NCBI RefSeq assembly: GCF_902459805.1
Contig: NZ_CABPST010000021.1
Coordinates: forward strand, 1 to 41,225
Length of the DNA stretch: 41,225 nt
Reading direction: 5' to 3'
DNA from: Pandoraea bronchicola
GTDB lineage: Bacteria; Pseudomonadota; Gammaproteobacteria; Burkholderiales; Burkholderiaceae
Both the position numbers and the translations under genes were made by a program. The notes below the pieces were generated by a model. That model saw nothing but the letters and a program-made list of their open reading frames with translations. It was not told the DNA's origin and did not search any database. Below, piece by piece: positions 22,813 to 30,281 of the stretch; positions within the stretch are counted from its first letter, which is position 1; the number at the start of each line of letters is the position of its first letter.

Positions 22813-22838
22813 GACAAACGACGCATGCAGCCGGCCGA

Positions 22839-24911
22839 TCAGTTGCCGGTCAGCGTGTGCTGCGCCACTTCCTGCATCAACGCCATCTGGCTGTTGAACC
22901 GCGTCTTGCCCGGTTTGCGGCGCACGTAACTGCCGTCCGGACGCATCAGCCAAGCGGCCGTGTTGTCGCGCAGATGCACCATCAGACCCTCGCGAATCAC
23001 CCGGGCCTTCAGGCGCTTGTCTCGCACCGGAAACGCGACTTCCACGCGACGGAAAAAGTTGCGTTCCATCCAGTCGGCACTGGAAAGCATGACTTGCTCG
23101 TCGCCGTTCGCATAGAAGTAATAGATGCGATGGTGCTCGAGAAAGCGGCCGACAATCGAGCGAACGGTGATGTTCTCCGAAAGCCCCGGCACGCCGGCGC
23201 GCAGCGAGCATACGCCACGCACGATCAGGTCGATCTTCACGCCGGCACGCGACGCTTTGTACAGTTCGGCAATGATCGTGGGCTCGAGCAACGCGTTCAT
23301 TTTCGCGATGATGCGTGCTTTCTTGCCCGCCACCGCCGCTTCCGTCTCGCGGCGGATCGCTTCGAGCAGATGCGTGTGCATGGTGAACGGCGACTGCCAC
23401 AGCGCGTGCAAGTGGGTCTGACGGCCAATGCCCGTCAGTTGCTGGAAGACGACATGGACATCGGCACACAGGGCCTCGTCGGCGGTCATCAGGCCGAAGT
23501 CCGTGTACAAACGCGCCGTGCGCGGGTGATAGTTGCCGGTGCCGAGGTGGACGTAACGCTTGAGGAACGTCTTCTTGCCCACGCGAGTACGACGCACCAC
23601 GAGGAGCATCTTCGCGTGGCACTTGTGGCCGACCACACCATAGACGACGTGCGCGCCGACGGCTTCGAGGCGCGCGGCCCAATTGATGTTCGTCTGCTCG
23701 TCGAAGCGCGCGAGCAATTCCACCACGACCGTCACTTCCTTGCCATTGCGCGCCGCTTCCATGAGGGCGTCCATTAGCGAGGATTCGTTGCCGGTGCGGT
23801 AGATCGTCTGCTTGATCGCCACGACGTCGGGGTCGCGGGCCGCCTGCAACAGCAGCTCGAGCACGGGCTGGAAGCTGTCGTAGGGGTGATGCAGCAGCAG
23901 GTCGCCCTGATCGATGAGATCGAAAATCGCGGGCGACGCGCTCATGCGCTTGGGCAGCGCGGGCACAAAGGGCACGAACTTCAGGTCCGGGCGGTCGACC
24001 ATCTCGGGCAACGGCATCAGGCGAACAAGATTGACGGGGCCCTTGACGCGGTAGCAGTCCGAGTCGGACAGACCGCACTCGGTCTGCAGGCGCCGCACCA
24101 GGCGAGACGGGGTGCCGGCGTCGACTTCGAGGCGCACCGCGTCGCCGAGATGGCGTGCCGGGAGTTCACCTTGCAACGCGGTGCGCAGGTTGGTGATTTC
24201 GTCTTCGTCAACGAACAGGTCGCTGTTGCGTGTGACGCGGAACTGGTGGCAGCCTTTGGCCGTGAGTCCCGGGAACAGCTCGCTGGCGAAGCGCAGCATG
24301 AGCGAGCTGAGCAGCACGAAGCTGTTGGGCAGGGGCGCGAGCGCCGCGGGCATGGGCACCAGACGGGGCAGGGCGCGCGGGGCCTGAACGATGGCGAGTT
24401 CGGCGTCGCGGCCGAAGGCGTCCTTGCCTTCCAGCTCGACGGCGAAGTTCAGGCTCTTGTTGAGCACACGCGGGAACGGATGGGCCGGATCGAGCCCGAT
24501 GGGCGTGAGCACCGGTACGAGTTCGCGCAGGAAGTAGTCGCGGGCCCATTCGACCTGGGCGTCGTTCCACTGGCCGGAGGGGTGAAAGGCGATGCCCTCG
24601 GCTTCCAGGCGTGGCAGCAGGCTGTCGAACATGGCGTACTGCTTTTCGACCAGCGCTTGTGCCCGGGCGCAGACTTGCGTGTAAACTTGCTGAAACGTCA
24701 TGCCGTCGGGCGTGAGCATGCCCGGATTCTCGCGCATCTGCTCCTTCAGCCCGGCGACGCGGATTTCGAAGAATTCATCCAGATTGCTACTCACGATACA
24801 GACGAAGCGCAGACGCTCTAACAGTGGCGTGGCCGGATCGGCCGCCTGGGCAAGCACACGTTCGTTAAACGCAAGGATGCCCAGCTCGCGATTGAGCAGC
24901 GGGTAATTCAT
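22839..24911 (-). CDS. ppk1: Polyphosphate kinase 1
   Basis: The 690-residue enzyme makes long-chain polyphosphate from ATP. The N-terminal domain begins LLNRELGILAFNERVL and has SSNLDEFFEIRVAG. The PLD-like catalytic half carries the autophosphorylated histidine in HLGTGNYHPRTARLYTDFGL and the second conserved histidine upstream in VGHKCHAKMLLVV. The ATG at 24911 is preferred over one at 24953, because the predicted -10 of the Pho promoter (24945-24950) overlaps the upstream start region. It diverges from ppx, and the PHO box at 24961-24978 is correctly placed for it. Confidence 0.96.
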   Translation of the reverse strand: MNYPLLNRELGILAFNERVLAQAADPATPLLERLRFVCIVSSNLDEFFEIRVAGLKEQMRENPGMLTPDGMTFQQVYTQVCARAQALVEKQYAMFDSLLPRLEAEGIAFHPSGQWNDAQVEWARDYFLRELVPVLTPIGLDPAHPFPRVLNKSLNFAVELEGKDAFGRDAELAIVQAPRALPRLVPMPAALAPLPNSFVLLSSLMLRFASELFPGLTAKGCHQFRVTRNSDLFVDEDEITNLRTALQGELPARHLGDAVRLEVDAGTPSRLVRRLQTECGLSDSDCYRVKGPVNLVRLMPLPEMVDRPDLKFVPFVPALPKRMSASPAIFDLIDQGDLLLHHPYDSFQPVLELLLQAARDPDVVAIKQTIYRTGNESSLMDALMEAARNGKEVTVVVELLARFDEQTNINWAARLEAVGAHVVYGVVGHKCHAKMLLVVRRTRVGKKTFLKRYVHLGTGNYHPRTARLYTDFGLMTADEALCADVHVVFQQLTGIGRQTHLHALWQSPFTMHTHLLEAIRRETEAAVAGKKARIIAKMNALLEPTIIAELYKASRAGVKIDLIVRGVCSLRAGVPGLSENITVRSIVGRFLEHHRIYYFYANGDEQVMLSSADWMERNFFRRVEVAFPVRDKRLKARVIREGLMVHLRDNTAAWLMRPDGSYVRRKPGKTRFNSQMALMQEVAQHTLTGN

Positions 24912-24960
24912 AGTAGACGTGCGAAAGACATGGGATTGCCGTGAATTCTTCATCCGTATT

Positions 24961-24978
24961 GTTACAGTTATATGACAT
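24961..24978 (-). promoter_or_regulatory. PHO box of ppk1
   Basis: On the minus strand the site reads ATGTCATATAACTGTAAC, 16 of 18 matches to the PHO-box consensus. AAGAAT follows after 10 bases as a possible -10. It lies about 50 bases ahead of the chosen ppk1 start. Confidence 0.8.
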
Positions 24979-25020
24979 TCACATTTGTCAACGACGTGTC
25001 ATATTCCATTTGTAACTTAT

Positions 25021-25038
25021 TCGTCATTTATTTGTCGA
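25021..25038 (+). promoter_or_regulatory. Weak PHO-box-like site facing ppx
   Basis: TCGTCATTTATTTGTCGA matches the PHO-box consensus at about 12 of 18 positions and faces ppx. The 194-base ppk1-ppx intergenic region holds several TGTCA words, so PhoB may bind in tandem there. No good -10 was seen at the expected spacing. Confidence 0.4.
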
Positions 25039-25105
25039 GTGCGCGTCATGCTTTTAATGTGAAGCATTGTGCACACCGATACTCTTCGCTCAGGCGCATT
25101 CTCAC

Positions 25106-26635
25106 ATGAGTACCCCATCGCCCTTGCTAGCGGCCGTCGATCTCGGCTCGAACAGTTTTCGCCTGATCATCGGCCGCGTGGAGGAGACGTCCGCCGGTAC
25201 GCAGATCTATCAGGTCGATGCGCTGCGCGAGCCGGTCCGGCTTGCGGCAGGCCTGAACGCTGAGAAGTATCTCGATCATCCGTCGCAACAGCGCGGCTGG
25301 GAGGTGCTCAAGCGTTTCGGAGAGCGGTTGCGCGGATTTCATCCCGATCAGGTACGCGCGGTCGCCACGAACACGCTGCGGGTCGCAAAGAACGCGCAGG
25401 ATTTTCTGGGAGAAGCGCAACGCGCGCTCGGGTTTCCCATCGAAGTGATCGCCGGGCGGGAAGAGGCGCGTCTGATTTACGCCGGTGCGGCGCATTCGGT
25501 GCCCACATGCCCGGGCAACCGGCTGGTGGTGGACATTGGCGGCGGCTCGACGGAGTTCATTATCGGGCAAGATTACGAGCCGCTGGTCATGGAGAGCTTG
25601 TATATCGGTTGTGTGAGTCATAGCCGATTGTTCTTCCCGAGCGGTAATGTCGATGAATATGCGATGAAGCAGGCCGAACTCGCCGCTCGCCGCGAAATTC
25701 AGATCATTTCGGCGACGTATCGCGAGGCCGGTTGGTCGCAGGCAATCGGCTCGTCGGGTACGGCACGCGCGTTGGCCGAACTGCTTGAAGCCAACGGCTT
25801 CAACGATGGCGGGATCCATGGCCTCACGCGCGGCGGGCTCGAGCGGCTCAAGCGGGCGCTCATCAAGGCCGAAAATGCCAACCGTCTCAAGCTCTCGGGA
25901 CTGAAGCAGGATCGCATTCCGGTGCTGCCGGGCGGTTTGTCCATCATGCTGTCCGTCTTCAATGAGCTTGAAGTCGATCATATGGAGACGACCGACGCGG
26001 CGTTGCGGCTTGGCGTCATGTATGACCTGCTGGGACGTACGCAACATCAGGATATGCGCGCCGTTACCGTCGAACAGTTCGTGCGCCGTTATGGCGTGGA
26101 TCGTGCGCAGGCTGAGCGGGTGGGGAATCTGGCGATTTCACTGTATCGTCAGTTGCCGGTCGATGTGGCCGAGGGCGGCGAAGACGATCAGGACGAGGGC
26201 CGCGAGGAAGGTGAGGCGTTGCTCAACTGGGCGTCGTCGTTGCACGAGATGGGTTTGTCGATCTCGCACAGCGCATATCACAAGCATTCGGCGTATATCG
26301 GCAGCAACGCGGACATGCCGGGTTTTTCGCGTCCCGATCAGGCGCGGCTGGCGGAGTTGTTGCTGGGGCACGTGGGCAAGCTGGGCAAGCTCGCGTCACA
26401 GGCGCAGCAGGTCGATTGGCAGTTGCTCTTCTGCTTGCGGCTGGCGGTGTTGTTCTGTCGTCGCCGTACCGATGCGCTGCCCGATAGCATCGAGGTTGAG
26501 GGGCTTGACGACGGCTTTCAGGTCTCGGTGCCGCGCGTATGGATCGATGCCAACCCGCTCACCGACTACAGCCTGCAGCGTGAGGCGCAGGAGTGGGAGA
26601 AGATCGGCATGCGCTACAAGGTGGTCTACGCCTGA
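25106..26635 (+). CDS. ppx: Exopolyphosphatase (Ppx/GppA family)
   Basis: The 509-residue enzyme hydrolyses terminal phosphate from polyphosphate. Its actin-like ATPase domain has phosphate loop 1 in AAVDLGSNSFRLIIGR, the catalytic glutamate in VIAGREEARLIYAG and loop 2 in VVDIGGGSTEFI. The C-terminal HD-like helical domain ends YKVVYA. Between residues about 365 and 395 an acidic insert (EGGEDDQDEGREEGE) is present. The ATG at 25106 is chosen by alignment; a GTG lies in frame at 25067. It is divergent from ppk1, so synthesis and breakdown of polyphosphate share one regulatory region. GppA (pppGpp phosphatase) is the alternative within the family. Confidence 0.93.
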   Translation: MSTPSPLLAAVDLGSNSFRLIIGRVEETSAGTQIYQVDALREPVRLAAGLNAEKYLDHPSQQRGWEVLKRFGERLRGFHPDQVRAVATNTLRVAKNAQDFLGEAQRALGFPIEVIAGREEARLIYAGAAHSVPTCPGNRLVVDIGGGSTEFIIGQDYEPLVMESLYIGCVSHSRLFFPSGNVDEYAMKQAELAARREIQIISATYREAGWSQAIGSSGTARALAELLEANGFNDGGIHGLTRGGLERLKRALIKAENANRLKLSGLKQDRIPVLPGGLSIMLSVFNELEVDHMETTDAALRLGVMYDLLGRTQHQDMRAVTVEQFVRRYGVDRAQAERVGNLAISLYRQLPVDVAEGGEDDQDEGREEGEALLNWASSLHEMGLSISHSAYHKHSAYIGSNADMPGFSRPDQARLAELLLGHVGKLGKLASQAQQVDWQLLFCLRLAVLFCRRRTDALPDSIEVEGLDDGFQVSVPRVWIDANPLTDYSLQREAQEWEKIGMRYKVVYA

Positions 26636-26690
26636 AGCGTTACGGTTGTCGATCCGTTCTGTATCAGGGGGCGGCGAAGTGGAAAAAGTC

Positions 26691-26715
26691 AAAGCCCGGC
26701 AGATGCCGGGCTTTT
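26691..26715. terminator. Bidirectional terminator between ppx and the olsB-like gene
   Basis: AAAGCCCGGC pairs with GCCGGGCTTT across a 4-base AGAT loop, with seven T on the plus strand and A-runs on the other side. It lies between converging genes. Further along, 26746-26756 is a run of eleven G, outside any coding region. Confidence 0.9.
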
Positions 26716-26764
26716 TTTGTCCTTTTCCGCGGAAGAAGGACTTGAGGGGGGGGGGGCGTGCCTG

Positions 26765-27592
26765 TCAGGCTTGTTTGAGCTGGTTCACGAGGTCCGGGCC
26801 GAGGAAATGGCGCGCATAGCGCGGGTTCATGTCGGCGAGGCGGAACAGCGTAAGGAAGTCGGCGGTATTGAAGTCGGGGTCCCAGGCTGGGGCGCCGCAG
26901 ATGCGGGCACCAAGGCGCAGGTAACCCTTGACCAGCGCGGGCGGCTCGACCTCGAGGGTCGATGTGAGCTCGTCGACCGGCAGGGCGATGCGTGGCACGG
27001 CGTGGTATTCCGCCGGGGCCATGGCGGTGTCCTGCAGCTTGCGATAGAGGCTGGCCGCATAGTGGCCGCCATCGGCCATTGGCACGCTGGCGCAACCCAG
27101 CATCGTCTCCAGGCCATTGCGCAGCATGTACTCGGCCAGACCGCTCCAGAGGGCCATGATGACGGCGCCATTGCGGTAATCCGCATGCACGCATGAGCGG
27201 CCGGTCTCCAGCATCTTCGGGCGCAGATGGTCGAGACGCGAAAGATCGAATTCCCCTTCGGAGTACAGACGACCCAGGCGCTTGGCCTGAGACGGGGGTA
27301 ATACGCGGTAGGTGCCGACGACCTTGAGCGAGTCCTGATCGCGCACGATCAGGTGGTCGCAATATTGGTCGTATTCGTCGACATCCAGCCCTGCCGGGCC
27401 CTTGACCGACGCGCCCATTTCTTCTGCGAAGACCCGGTATCTCAGGTGCTGGGCTTCCCGAAGCTCGCTTTCGTCGCGTGCCCACGCCACAGCCAGATTC
27501 GGTTTGACAGGCGTTTCAGGGCGAGGAAGACGCCTCCGCGACGTAGGGGTCAGCGAAGAGAGCGGCATGGTGGGGTTCGGCAGGTCGCGCAT
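26765..27592 (-). CDS. olsB: GNAT-family acyltransferase, L-ornithine N-acyltransferase (OlsB) type
   Basis: The 275-residue protein has the hemolysin-like GNAT fold typical of OlsB: LREAQHLRYRVFAEEMGA, the DEYDQYCDHLIVRD strand, VVGTYRVLPPSQAKRLG, ETGRSCVHADYRNG and MLGCASVPM. OlsB transfers a 3-hydroxyacyl chain from ACP to ornithine, making lyso-ornithine lipid, a phosphorus-free membrane lipid. The start at 27592 has AAAGGG about eight bases upstream. An ATG at 27640 is possible but would fall at the expected transcription start of the PHO-box promoter. The PHO-box-like site upstream fits a role in phosphate starvation. It may be named only as a GNAT or hemolysin-like protein elsewhere. 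Confidence 0.8.
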   Translation of the reverse strand: MRDLPNPTMPLSSLTPTSRRRLPRPETPVKPNLAVAWARDESELREAQHLRYRVFAEEMGASVKGPAGLDVDEYDQYCDHLIVRDQDSLKVVGTYRVLPPSQAKRLGRLYSEGEFDLSRLDHLRPKMLETGRSCVHADYRNGAVIMALWSGLAEYMLRNGLETMLGCASVPMADGGHYAASLYRKLQDTAMAPAEYHAVPRIALPVDELTSTLEVEPPALVKGYLRLGARICGAPAWDPDFNTADFLTLFRLADMNPRYARHFLGPDLVNQLKQA

Positions 27593-27664
27593 AAAGGCCC
27601 TTTTTTTGACGGTCGCGTTGCGACGTACTTTAAAAAGCATCGATGTCGATTCCGTGAACGGTGG

Positions 27665-27682
27665 GCGACAATTCTATGACAA
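27665..27682 (-). promoter_or_regulatory. PHO-box-like site before the olsB-like gene
   Basis: On the minus strand the site reads TTGTCATAGAATTGTCGC, about 14 of 18 matches to the PHO-box consensus, in the 186-base gap between the sixA-like and olsB-like genes. CGGAAT sits 10 bases later as a poor -10. Confidence 0.6.
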
Positions 27683-27778
27683 AACGGGAAATGTCATGAG
27701 TCAGGTCCCGCTTTTGATGCCTTTCAAAGCCCGATCCATGCGGGTTTGCGGAGGTTTCGTGATGATGTTGGCGGTTGT

Positions 27779-28273
27779 TCAGAGAAGGTCGGGATTGATG
27801 ACGGCTCGCACGACCACCTGGCTTTCGTCTTCGCGGCGACGTGAAGAGAGCCACCAGATACCCGCTTTCTTGATTGTCCAGTAGGCTTCCTGGCCGCTCA
27901 ACAGCAGGGCGGCGAGTTGGCCAAGGGCAGGCTGGTGGCCGACGATGACAACGGTCTGGTTGGTGCCGGGCCAGCCGATGGCGCCCAGCAGGGTCATGGC
28001 GTTCGCGCCGGGGGCGAGATCACGTACGATACGCGGGGCGGGGGTGAGTGCCTGCGCGGTCTGGACGGCACGCACCGCGGGGCTGGAGAGGATGACGGCG
28101 TCGTCGGGCAGGCGGGAGCGCAGCCATTGGGCGGCTTTGTCGGCCTGTTTGCGGCCGCGGTCGGTAAGTTCGCGAGCCAGATCGGCTTGGGCGTTGAGGG
28201 CGAGGGGGGCTGGCAGGTTTTCGGCGTCGGCGTGACGCCAGAGAATCAGGTTCATTGACGCGGGTTCGGACAT
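27779..28273 (-). CDS. sixA: SixA-like phosphohistidine phosphatase (histidine phosphatase superfamily)
   Basis: The 164-residue protein has the RHG-type motif LILWRHADAEN, where arginine and histidine form the phosphoacceptor site, then LTDRGRKQADKAAQWL, SSPAVRAVQTAQAL and the second histidine in VVIVGHQPALGQL. SixA-type enzymes remove phosphate from histidine phosphotransfer domains or from PTS proteins. GGAGG lies six bases before the ATG at 28273, so that start is chosen over the ATG at 28255 where the domain begins. Its gene neighbours are phosphate related but its substrate here is not evident. Confidence 0.85.
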   Translation of the reverse strand: MSEPASMNLILWRHADAENLPAPLALNAQADLARELTDRGRKQADKAAQWLRSRLPDDAVILSSPAVRAVQTAQALTPAPRIVRDLAPGANAMTLLGAIGWPGTNQTVVIVGHQPALGQLAALLLSGQEAYWTIKKAGIWWLSSRRREDESQVVVRAVINPDLL

Positions 28274-28391
28274 GGAGAACCTCCCACTATGGCGGGGTTT
28301 CGTGGCGGTGGCGTGACCGTGGGTGACGCATTCCCGAAGCGCTCATTGTGCCAGCCGCCGCCGGAAAATGCCCTGCGCCGTGTGTGACCAT

Positions 28392-28420
28392 TTGACGCGG
28401 CGCGCAGAACACACTAGAAT
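28392..28420 (+). promoter_or_regulatory. Sigma-70 promoter of tRNA-Pro
   Basis: TTGACG (28392-28397), a 17-base spacer and TAGAAT (28415-28420) lie 15 bases before the tRNA gene. Spacing and box quality are near consensus. Confidence 0.85.
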
Positions 28421-28434
28421 CTCGCTTCTTTAGT

Positions 28435-28511
28435 CGGAGCGTAGCGCAGCCTGGTAGCGCATCTGATTTGGGATCAGAGGGTCGTAGGTTCGAATCCTAT
28501 CGCTCCGACCA
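28435..28511 (+). tRNA. tRNA-Pro (anticodon TGG)
   Basis: The 77-base gene folds into a full cloverleaf. The acceptor stem is CGGAGCG/CGCTCCG, the D arm GCGCAGCCTGGTAGCGC, the anticodon stem TCTGA/TCAGA around loop TTTGGGA (anticodon TGG), the T arm GTAGG-TTCGAAT-CCTAT, and the 3' end ACCA is encoded. The integrase gene begins about 110 bases downstream, so the 3' half of this tRNA is the likely prophage attachment site. Confidence 0.97.
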
Positions 28512-28542
28512 AAAATCCCTTGTAGTACAAGCAGTTGCGGAG

Positions 28543-28562
28543 CGCCCCATCGGGGCGTTTTT
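28543..28562 (+). terminator. Terminator after tRNA-Pro
   Basis: CGCCCC and GGGGCG pair across a 3-base loop and are followed by five T, 32 bases past the tRNA. It separates tRNA transcription from the converging integrase gene. Confidence 0.8.
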
Positions 28563-28567
28563 CGTTT

Positions 28568-28617
28568 GTCTAATATTCCGTCTAACTGCGTCTAATATCC
28601 AGTGCTTATACAGTGCT
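28568..28617. repeat. Short direct repeats between the attachment site and integrase
   Basis: GTCTAA occurs three times at 28568, 28580 and 28590 (the first and third extend to GTCTAATAT), followed by CAGTGCT at 28600 and 28611. Spacings of 10 to 12 bases place the copies on about the same helical face. Position between tRNA-Pro and the integrase stop fits arm-type integrase or excisionase sites. This is inferred from layout only. Confidence 0.45.
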
Positions 28618-28623
28618 GGCATT

Positions 28624-29688
28624 TCATACAGCTTTCGGCATATTCATCCGCACCACGCTCGTCGGCGTCAGCCTGGATTTCAGATAAATTTCGGTCGTTT
28701 TGACATCTGAGTGTGCGGCTGCAACCCGAAGCTGCTCCATCGTGTACCCAGCCCTCTCCGCGTCCGTAAGCGCCTTTGCACGTATGTCCTTGACCGTGTA
28801 GACGACCTCGTCAAGTCCGGCTCTTTTGCATGCCCTATCCCAAGCACTCCGGACCGCTGTGGCTCCGTAGGGCTTTCCGCTGAGCGAGTGAATGACGTGC
28901 TTGCCCTTCACCTTTCCGAAAGTGCGGGCGCGCTCAAGCACCGCATCGATCTCCGGCGTGATCGGCCAGTCAACGGCTTCACCAGATGAGTCTGCCGTTT
29001 TCGATGGTTGGAAGTGGATGATCTTGGCGTCGCGGTCGACGTCAGCCCACTGAAGATTTCTCACGTCGGTTGAACGCTGCATCGTCAGGTAGCAGAGATC
29101 GACGAAGCACTGCATCATCTCACCGCTGCGCACGTCGCGGCCGCTCGTTTCTTTGGCAAGCGCTTCTCGAATAGCGATGAAGTGACCGTCGGAGATATAG
29201 ACGTCGCGGGCCTTGGGCTTCTTGAGCTTCACTTCTCGGCATGGATTTACCGACATGTGGCGCTTGAGGATGCACCAAGCGAAGAAGCCTGAAAGGAACG
29301 CGCGCATTACACGTTGCATGTGCAGCTTGCCGTCCCAATTCGTCGTCAGGAATTCGACCACATAGGCTGGATCAACTTGATCGACGTCGACGTCTCGAAA
29401 CGATGATTTCACATACTCAGCGTAGTGTGGCCAAGCCTTTTCCTTGTGCTTCTTCTTATGCAGGTCGACATAGTCGTCGACGAGGCCAGGAATGTTGCCC
29501 GAACCAGTTGCGGATTCGGCTTTCCGTTTCTCATTGGCTAGGCGCTCCAGCATTGCCGTTTCGCCATTGCAGACACGGCACAGCTTGACCCAACGATTGG
29601 TGCCGGGCTTGAACCAGTAGTAGCTACCGTGCTTCACATAAACACGGCTTGGCAACCCGTCCGGAGTTTTTCGGCGCCTCGCGTTCAT
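28624..29688 (-). CDS. int: Phage tyrosine-recombinase integrase
   Basis: The 354-residue protein has an N-terminal arm-binding region (SRVYVKHGSYYWFKPGTNRWVKL is the visible beta segment), a SAM-like core-binding domain and the catalytic domain. The catalytic set is R in LTMQRSTDVRNLQW, K in the beta hairpin (FQPSKTADSSG), then KDIRAKALTDAERAG where R is conserved but the usual H is not obvious, H in AAAHSDVKTTEIYL, and the nucleophile Y in TEIYLK. The start at 29688 overlaps the stop of the DUF4224 gene (ATGA). Its 3' end faces tRNA-Pro. It should catalyse integration and, with a directionality factor, excision. Confidence 0.93.
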   Translation of the reverse strand: MNARRRKTPDGLPSRVYVKHGSYYWFKPGTNRWVKLCRVCNGETAMLERLANEKRKAESATGSGNIPGLVDDYVDLHKKKHKEKAWPHYAEYVKSSFRDVDVDQVDPAYVVEFLTTNWDGKLHMQRVMRAFLSGFFAWCILKRHMSVNPCREVKLKKPKARDVYISDGHFIAIREALAKETSGRDVRSGEMMQCFVDLCYLTMQRSTDVRNLQWADVDRDAKIIHFQPSKTADSSGEAVDWPITPEIDAVLERARTFGKVKGKHVIHSLSGKPYGATAVRSAWDRACKRAGLDEVVYTVKDIRAKALTDAERAGYTMEQLRVAAAHSDVKTTEIYLKSRLTPTSVVRMNMPKAV

Positions 29689-29924
29689 GCTGCCCGCCTC
29701 ACCGAGTGTAGTGCCGGCCGTGCGGGCGGCGCTGACGACGGGAGCACGCCAGCTTTCTTCGCGCTGAGTGCTTCGAATGTTGCCCAGGTCATGATGATGT
29801 GACCGTTCGCACGCGTCACGACGTCGATGCCGAACTGCTGCTTGAACCATGCAACCTGAGTCGAGCAGCGCTTCTTACCCGTGATCTCGACCAGATCCGC
29901 GTCACTGATCAATCGGCTATTCAT
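29685..29924 (-). CDS. DUF4224-like small protein, possible excisionase/regulator
   Basis: The 79-residue protein begins MNSRLISDADLVEITGKKR and has the pattern L-x-x-x-E-[LI]-T-G-x-x-R-x-x-x-Q-x-x-W-x, typical of DUF4224 phage proteins. Such genes often lie directly upstream of a tyrosine integrase. A winged-helix role in excision or regulation is plausible but unproven. Its stop overlaps the integrase start by four bases, so the two are translated together. The last 20 residues are Ala/Pro-rich. Confidence 0.7.
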   Translation of the reverse strand: MNSRLISDADLVEITGKKRCSTQVAWFKQQFGIDVVTRANGHIIMTWATFEALSAKKAGVLPSSAPPARPALHSVRRAA

Positions 29925-29980
29925 TTTCTACTCCCCCCATGCGCCGGCGGCGCTCCGCAGGCGAATACAAAAATGCAAAC

Positions 29981-30006
29981 GGGGACGCGCTAACAAGGGC
30001 GTCCCC
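29981..30006 (-). terminator. Hairpin upstream of the DUF4224-integrase pair
   Basis: A perfect 8-bp inverted repeat (GGGGACGC / GCGTCCCC) with a 10-base loop is followed on the minus strand by GTTTGCATTTTTG. It may end the early transcript before the integrase. The surrounding stretch 29925-30281 has no confident gene; it contains three variants of a short GC-rich word (TGCGCCGGCGGCGCT-like) and the small open frame listed next. Confidence 0.45.
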
Positions 30007-30032
30007 GCTATCCAATCGTGCGCCGGTGGCGC

Positions 30033-30134
30033 TCACGTCAAAATTCCCCAATCTCTCGCGGTGACCCGCAGAATCTCTTTCAGTGCTTCGGCCGTGGCCG
30101 GCGGTGCTTGCTCTATCAATTTTTTCTCAAACAC
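30033..30134 (-). CDS. Possible 33-residue small protein, unrecognised
   Basis: A GTG-started frame reads VFEKKLIEQAPPATAEALK then EILRVTARDWGILT. It has an amphipathic, protein-like composition and no close family that I recognise. There is no clear ribosome-binding site. An ATG in a neighbouring frame at about 30167 reaches the same region if one base were added at the six-A run (30120-30125), so this could be the tail of a frame-broken gene. Confidence 0.25.
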   Translation of the reverse strand: MFEKKLIEQAPPATAEALKEILRVTARDWGILT

Positions 30135-30281
30135 ATGTTTGGTTTGGTCGGGTATTCCTTAGTCATGGGCATCAATAACGTGCGTAGCCTGAATTAACCG
30201 CTAGCCAATCGTGCCCCCGGCGACCCGGATTCAAGCTCACGCAATTCCGTGGGCTTCTTTTTACCGTGGCCGGGTGGGTGG

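Noticed and set aside
26746-26756. An eleven-G run as a phase-variation tract
   Set aside because: It lies between the ppx-side terminator and the olsB stop, outside coding sequence and not near a promoter, so length changes should have little effect.
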